DNA of 64,000 nucleotides from Rhea pennata. Its lineage: Eukaryota; Chordata; Aves; Rheiformes; Rheidae. Location: contig NC_084671.1 in the NCBI RefSeq assembly GCF_028389875.1, positions 28,515,083-28,579,082 on the forward strand, given 5' to 3'. The notes beneath the pieces are model-generated. The model saw only the letters and a program-made list of their open reading frames with translations, was not told the DNA's origin and did not search any database. Below, in pieces: positions 35,101 to 64,000 of the stretch. Each line of letters begins with the position of its first letter. The stretch's first letter is position 1. The position numbers and the translations under genes are program-made.

Positions 35101-35495
35101 GGCCGGGGCCCGCAAGCTCCTGCTCCAAGCGGGAGTGGAAATATGTGGGCAGGGCGGGGAGCAGGCGCCGGGCGGGCGGAGGGAAGCTGCAGGGAGCGTT
35201 CGCCCGCGCCCCGGCGCTGCTGGAGGAGCGCCAGGGCGAGCCGAGGGGCACGTCGCCCCAGCCCCCAAGTGCCGGCATCCCCCCGTACGCACGGCCCCAT
35301 CCTCCCCCCGTCCCGAATGGGGGTCTCAGGCCTGCTGCCCCGCTCCCTCCCGCTTCTCCTTCCTGCTCTGCCGCGGGGAAGGGGCGTGGGGCCGGGCCCG
35401 GCACGGTGGGAGGCCCCAGGGGCTGCCCGCTCCCACGCGTGGGCTCGGCCGCGGCCCGGCGGGGGGCGCTGGCGGCCCCGTGTGTCGGCCCCGCC

Positions 35496-35651
35496 GTCCC
35501 CATGGCAACGCCGCGGCCTCGCCGTCGCCATGGCAACGCGGCGCCCCCCACCCCGCGGTCGCCCCGGCAACGCGGCTCTCCCCCCCCCCCCTCCCCTCCG
35601 CCGCGGTCGCCCCGGCAACGCGGCGGCGTCCCCCGCGGTCGCCCCGGCAAC
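35496..35651 (+). promoter_or_regulatory. CROCC2: array of five RFX X-box-like sites upstream of CROCC2
   Basis: Sites: 35496-35509 GTCCCCATGGCAAC (one mismatch), 35524-35537 GTCGCCATGGCAAC, 35558-35571, 35606-35619 and 35638-35651 (each GTCGCCCCGGCAAC). The last four fit GTNRCC(N2)RGYAAC exactly. Spacings are 28, 34, 48 and 32 bp. Each core is embedded in a repeated CCGCGG...GCGG context, so the array probably grew by tandem duplication. RFX factors activate ciliary genes through X-boxes close to the start, and the downstream gene is a ciliary rootlet protein. Confidence 0.8.
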
Positions 35652-35669
35652 GCGGCGGCCCCGGCAGCA

Positions 35670-35701
35670 GCGGCGCGGCGCGGCGCGGCGCGGCGCGGCG
35701 G
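35670..35701. repeat. (GCGGC)n / GCGGCGCGGC simple repeat
   Basis: Four to five near-perfect GGCGC units lie directly before the CROCC2 start codon, forming a GC-only stretch in the presumed 5' UTR. Confidence 0.75.
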
Positions 35702-35704
35702 GCG

Positions 35705-62611
<26,907 letters not shown>

Positions 62612-63825
62612 CCTGGAAATAGCTGTTGTGTCCCTGTGTGCTACTTGGTAAGACCAAGCACCCAGAGCCATGCTTGGGCAGCAGCTCTGTGGGTGCCCCA
62701 TGCCAGACTTCTCTGTCTTTTCTTTTGCTAAGGTGCCCCAGAGCCTGGCCAGGAATGGGGCAAGCAGGACACTGCTCATCAAGGTGCAAACTTCATCCTG
62801 TGGGAGGATGGAGCTCAGCTTATGATTCTACGATTCCCAATCTGTCCAGCGCCCTGTCCCACTCCAGCACATCTGGGATTTGACCTCTCCAGCCCCTCAC
62901 ACTTTCTGAGATTCCCCCCAGCTCTGCTCCAGCTCTTTTTTCCCCTGGATTAGGCTCTGGACAACTAGTCTGCAGGCAGCCCCGGCAGGCAGGCTGGCAG
63001 CAGGGAGAGTGCACGCAGAAGTGCCCAGTGCACCCAAGCACCCGGCAGGAGCATGACACAGGCCTGCGTGGAGCCCTGCAGGAACTGCTGGTGTTTTCAC
63101 ACGGTGGCAGATGGCTGGGATTAATCCAAGCCAAGTCATCTTGTGATGCGCTGGCCTGAAACATGCAGAAGTGTAAAATCGGGCATCCTACCCACTCGTC
63201 GCCTAGAAAATCCCTGTAGAAATCAAAGCCGGGGGGGGGGGGCTCCCCAGCAACTGCAACAGCTGTCTTGGGACCACTGCACCCTTCACCTGTTAGCATT
63301 AATACACGTTTTCCCCCTTAATATTTTTTGGAAGTGGGGGTGATAGCATTTTCCTTACTTTTTTTTTTCCCCTCCAAAGCTTGGTTTGTTTAACCTTAAA
63401 TGAGGGGAGCAGGCTTTCCCAACGGTGTGCGCAACGGGACGCCTGGCCCAATAGCGCCAGGAGTGGCGGCCACCCGCGTCACACTGCCTGGGCATCGGAG
63501 GCTGTGAACAGCCCAGGCTCCTTGGGCCGGCACCACCACGTTTCGGGCCTGGGCCCCAGGGCTGCAAGCAGTGACGTGTGGGCCAGGATTTGGGAAGCCC
63601 GCAGAATACCCTCGCGTTGATGGCAAAGCCGGGTCCCTGTGAGGCAAACTTTCCACGGTGGTATCCACATAATCCCAGGGCTGTTGATCCTAACTGAGTC
63701 CTGCTGTTGTTTTCTCCTCCGTTTCAATCCTTACATAATATGTTCCTTGGCCCGTTTTCAGTATTAAAATGTACCTTGCAATAATTACAGTGGAGGATAT
63801 TTATATTACATTTGTATGGAATAAA
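62612..63825 (+). other. CROCC2: probable CROCC2 3' UTR
   Basis: From the stop codon to AATAAA at 63820-63825. The last 120 bases are AT-rich, unlike the rest, as is common at vertebrate transcript ends. A G-run (about 63230-63241) and a T-run (about 63360-63369) interrupt it. Confidence 0.5.
63820..63825 (+). terminator. CROCC2: AATAAA polyadenylation signal, probable CROCC2 end
   Basis: Canonical hexamer followed after about 25 bases by GATTTCTGTGTCTTCC, a GT/T-rich element. An alternative ATTAAA lies at 63763-63768. Confidence 0.55.
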
Positions 63826-64000
63826 ACATAAACTCTTTGGAACCGGGGTTCTGATTTCTGTGTCTTCCAAGCATCAGGAGCTGCTGACGTCCCTCCCCAC
63901 CTTTAAAAATCGTCAGGACCTTAGAAGTACTCGGCGAGGCTGCAGCTTGTGGCTGCCTGCATGCCAGGCACCCGCAGGGCACCTGCGCCGGGGTGAAGAG
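63826..64000. other. intergenic edge after CROCC2
   Basis: 175 bp, nothing recognised. In human the next gene is SNED1, but no part of it is visible here. Confidence 0.5.

Larger units (their letters stand above)
35101..35704. promoter_or_regulatory. CpG-island bidirectional promoter, MAB21L4 / CROCC2
   Basis: The start codons of two divergent genes are 604 bp apart in CpG-dense sequence without a TATA box. The CROCC2-proximal third carries the X-box array. The MAB21L4-proximal part (35101-35480) is GC-rich without obvious repeats. Shared or insulated control of the two genes cannot be told from sequence. Confidence 0.8.

Overview
The window reads as nuclear DNA from a vertebrate, most likely a bird. 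It is GC- and CpG-rich, has compact multi-exon genes with GT-AG introns, and carries two relics of CR1 LINEs, the typical avian retrotransposon. Gene content and order match the human 2q37.3 block KIF1A - AGXT - MAB21L4 - CROCC2. A crocodilian or turtle cannot be fully excluded, but the short introns favour a bird.

Layout. Positions 1-17,300 hold the 5' part of KIF1A on the minus strand. The first coding exon is at 6939-7044. It is preceded (at higher coordinates) by a 10 kb first intron and a CpG-island promoter with a likely noncoding first exon ending at 17273. The rest of KIF1A lies beyond the left edge. Positions 17,400-23,880 are intergenic and contain a degenerate minisatellite at about 22,238-22,645. 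AGXT (plus strand, 11 exons, 23,885-27,986) encodes a 392-residue enzyme with an optional 30-residue mitochondrial leader and a C-terminal SRL peroxisomal signal. MAB21L4 (minus strand, 5 exons, 35,100-29,179) converges on AGXT. CROCC2 (plus strand, 35 exons found, 35,705-62,611) encodes a rootletin-like coiled-coil protein of about 1919 residues. All its exon phases join in frame, and a plausible 3' UTR runs to a poly(A) signal near 63,820.

How the genes relate. The four genes serve different processes: axonal vesicle transport (KIF1A), glyoxylate/serine metabolism (AGXT), an epithelial Mab21-family protein (MAB21L4) and the ciliary rootlet (CROCC2). The most striking regulatory structure is the 604-bp head-to-head interval between the MAB21L4 and CROCC2 start codons. 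It holds five X-box-like sites, the binding site of the RFX ciliary transcription factors, within 156 bp just upstream of CROCC2.

Limits. Gene identities rest on recognised protein sequence and synteny, not on a database search. Transcription starts, UTR limits and the KIF1A noncoding exon are inferred. One rootletin segment of about 44 residues has no visible exon between 56,988 and 61,647. No RNA genes, CRISPR arrays or bacterial-type elements were seen.
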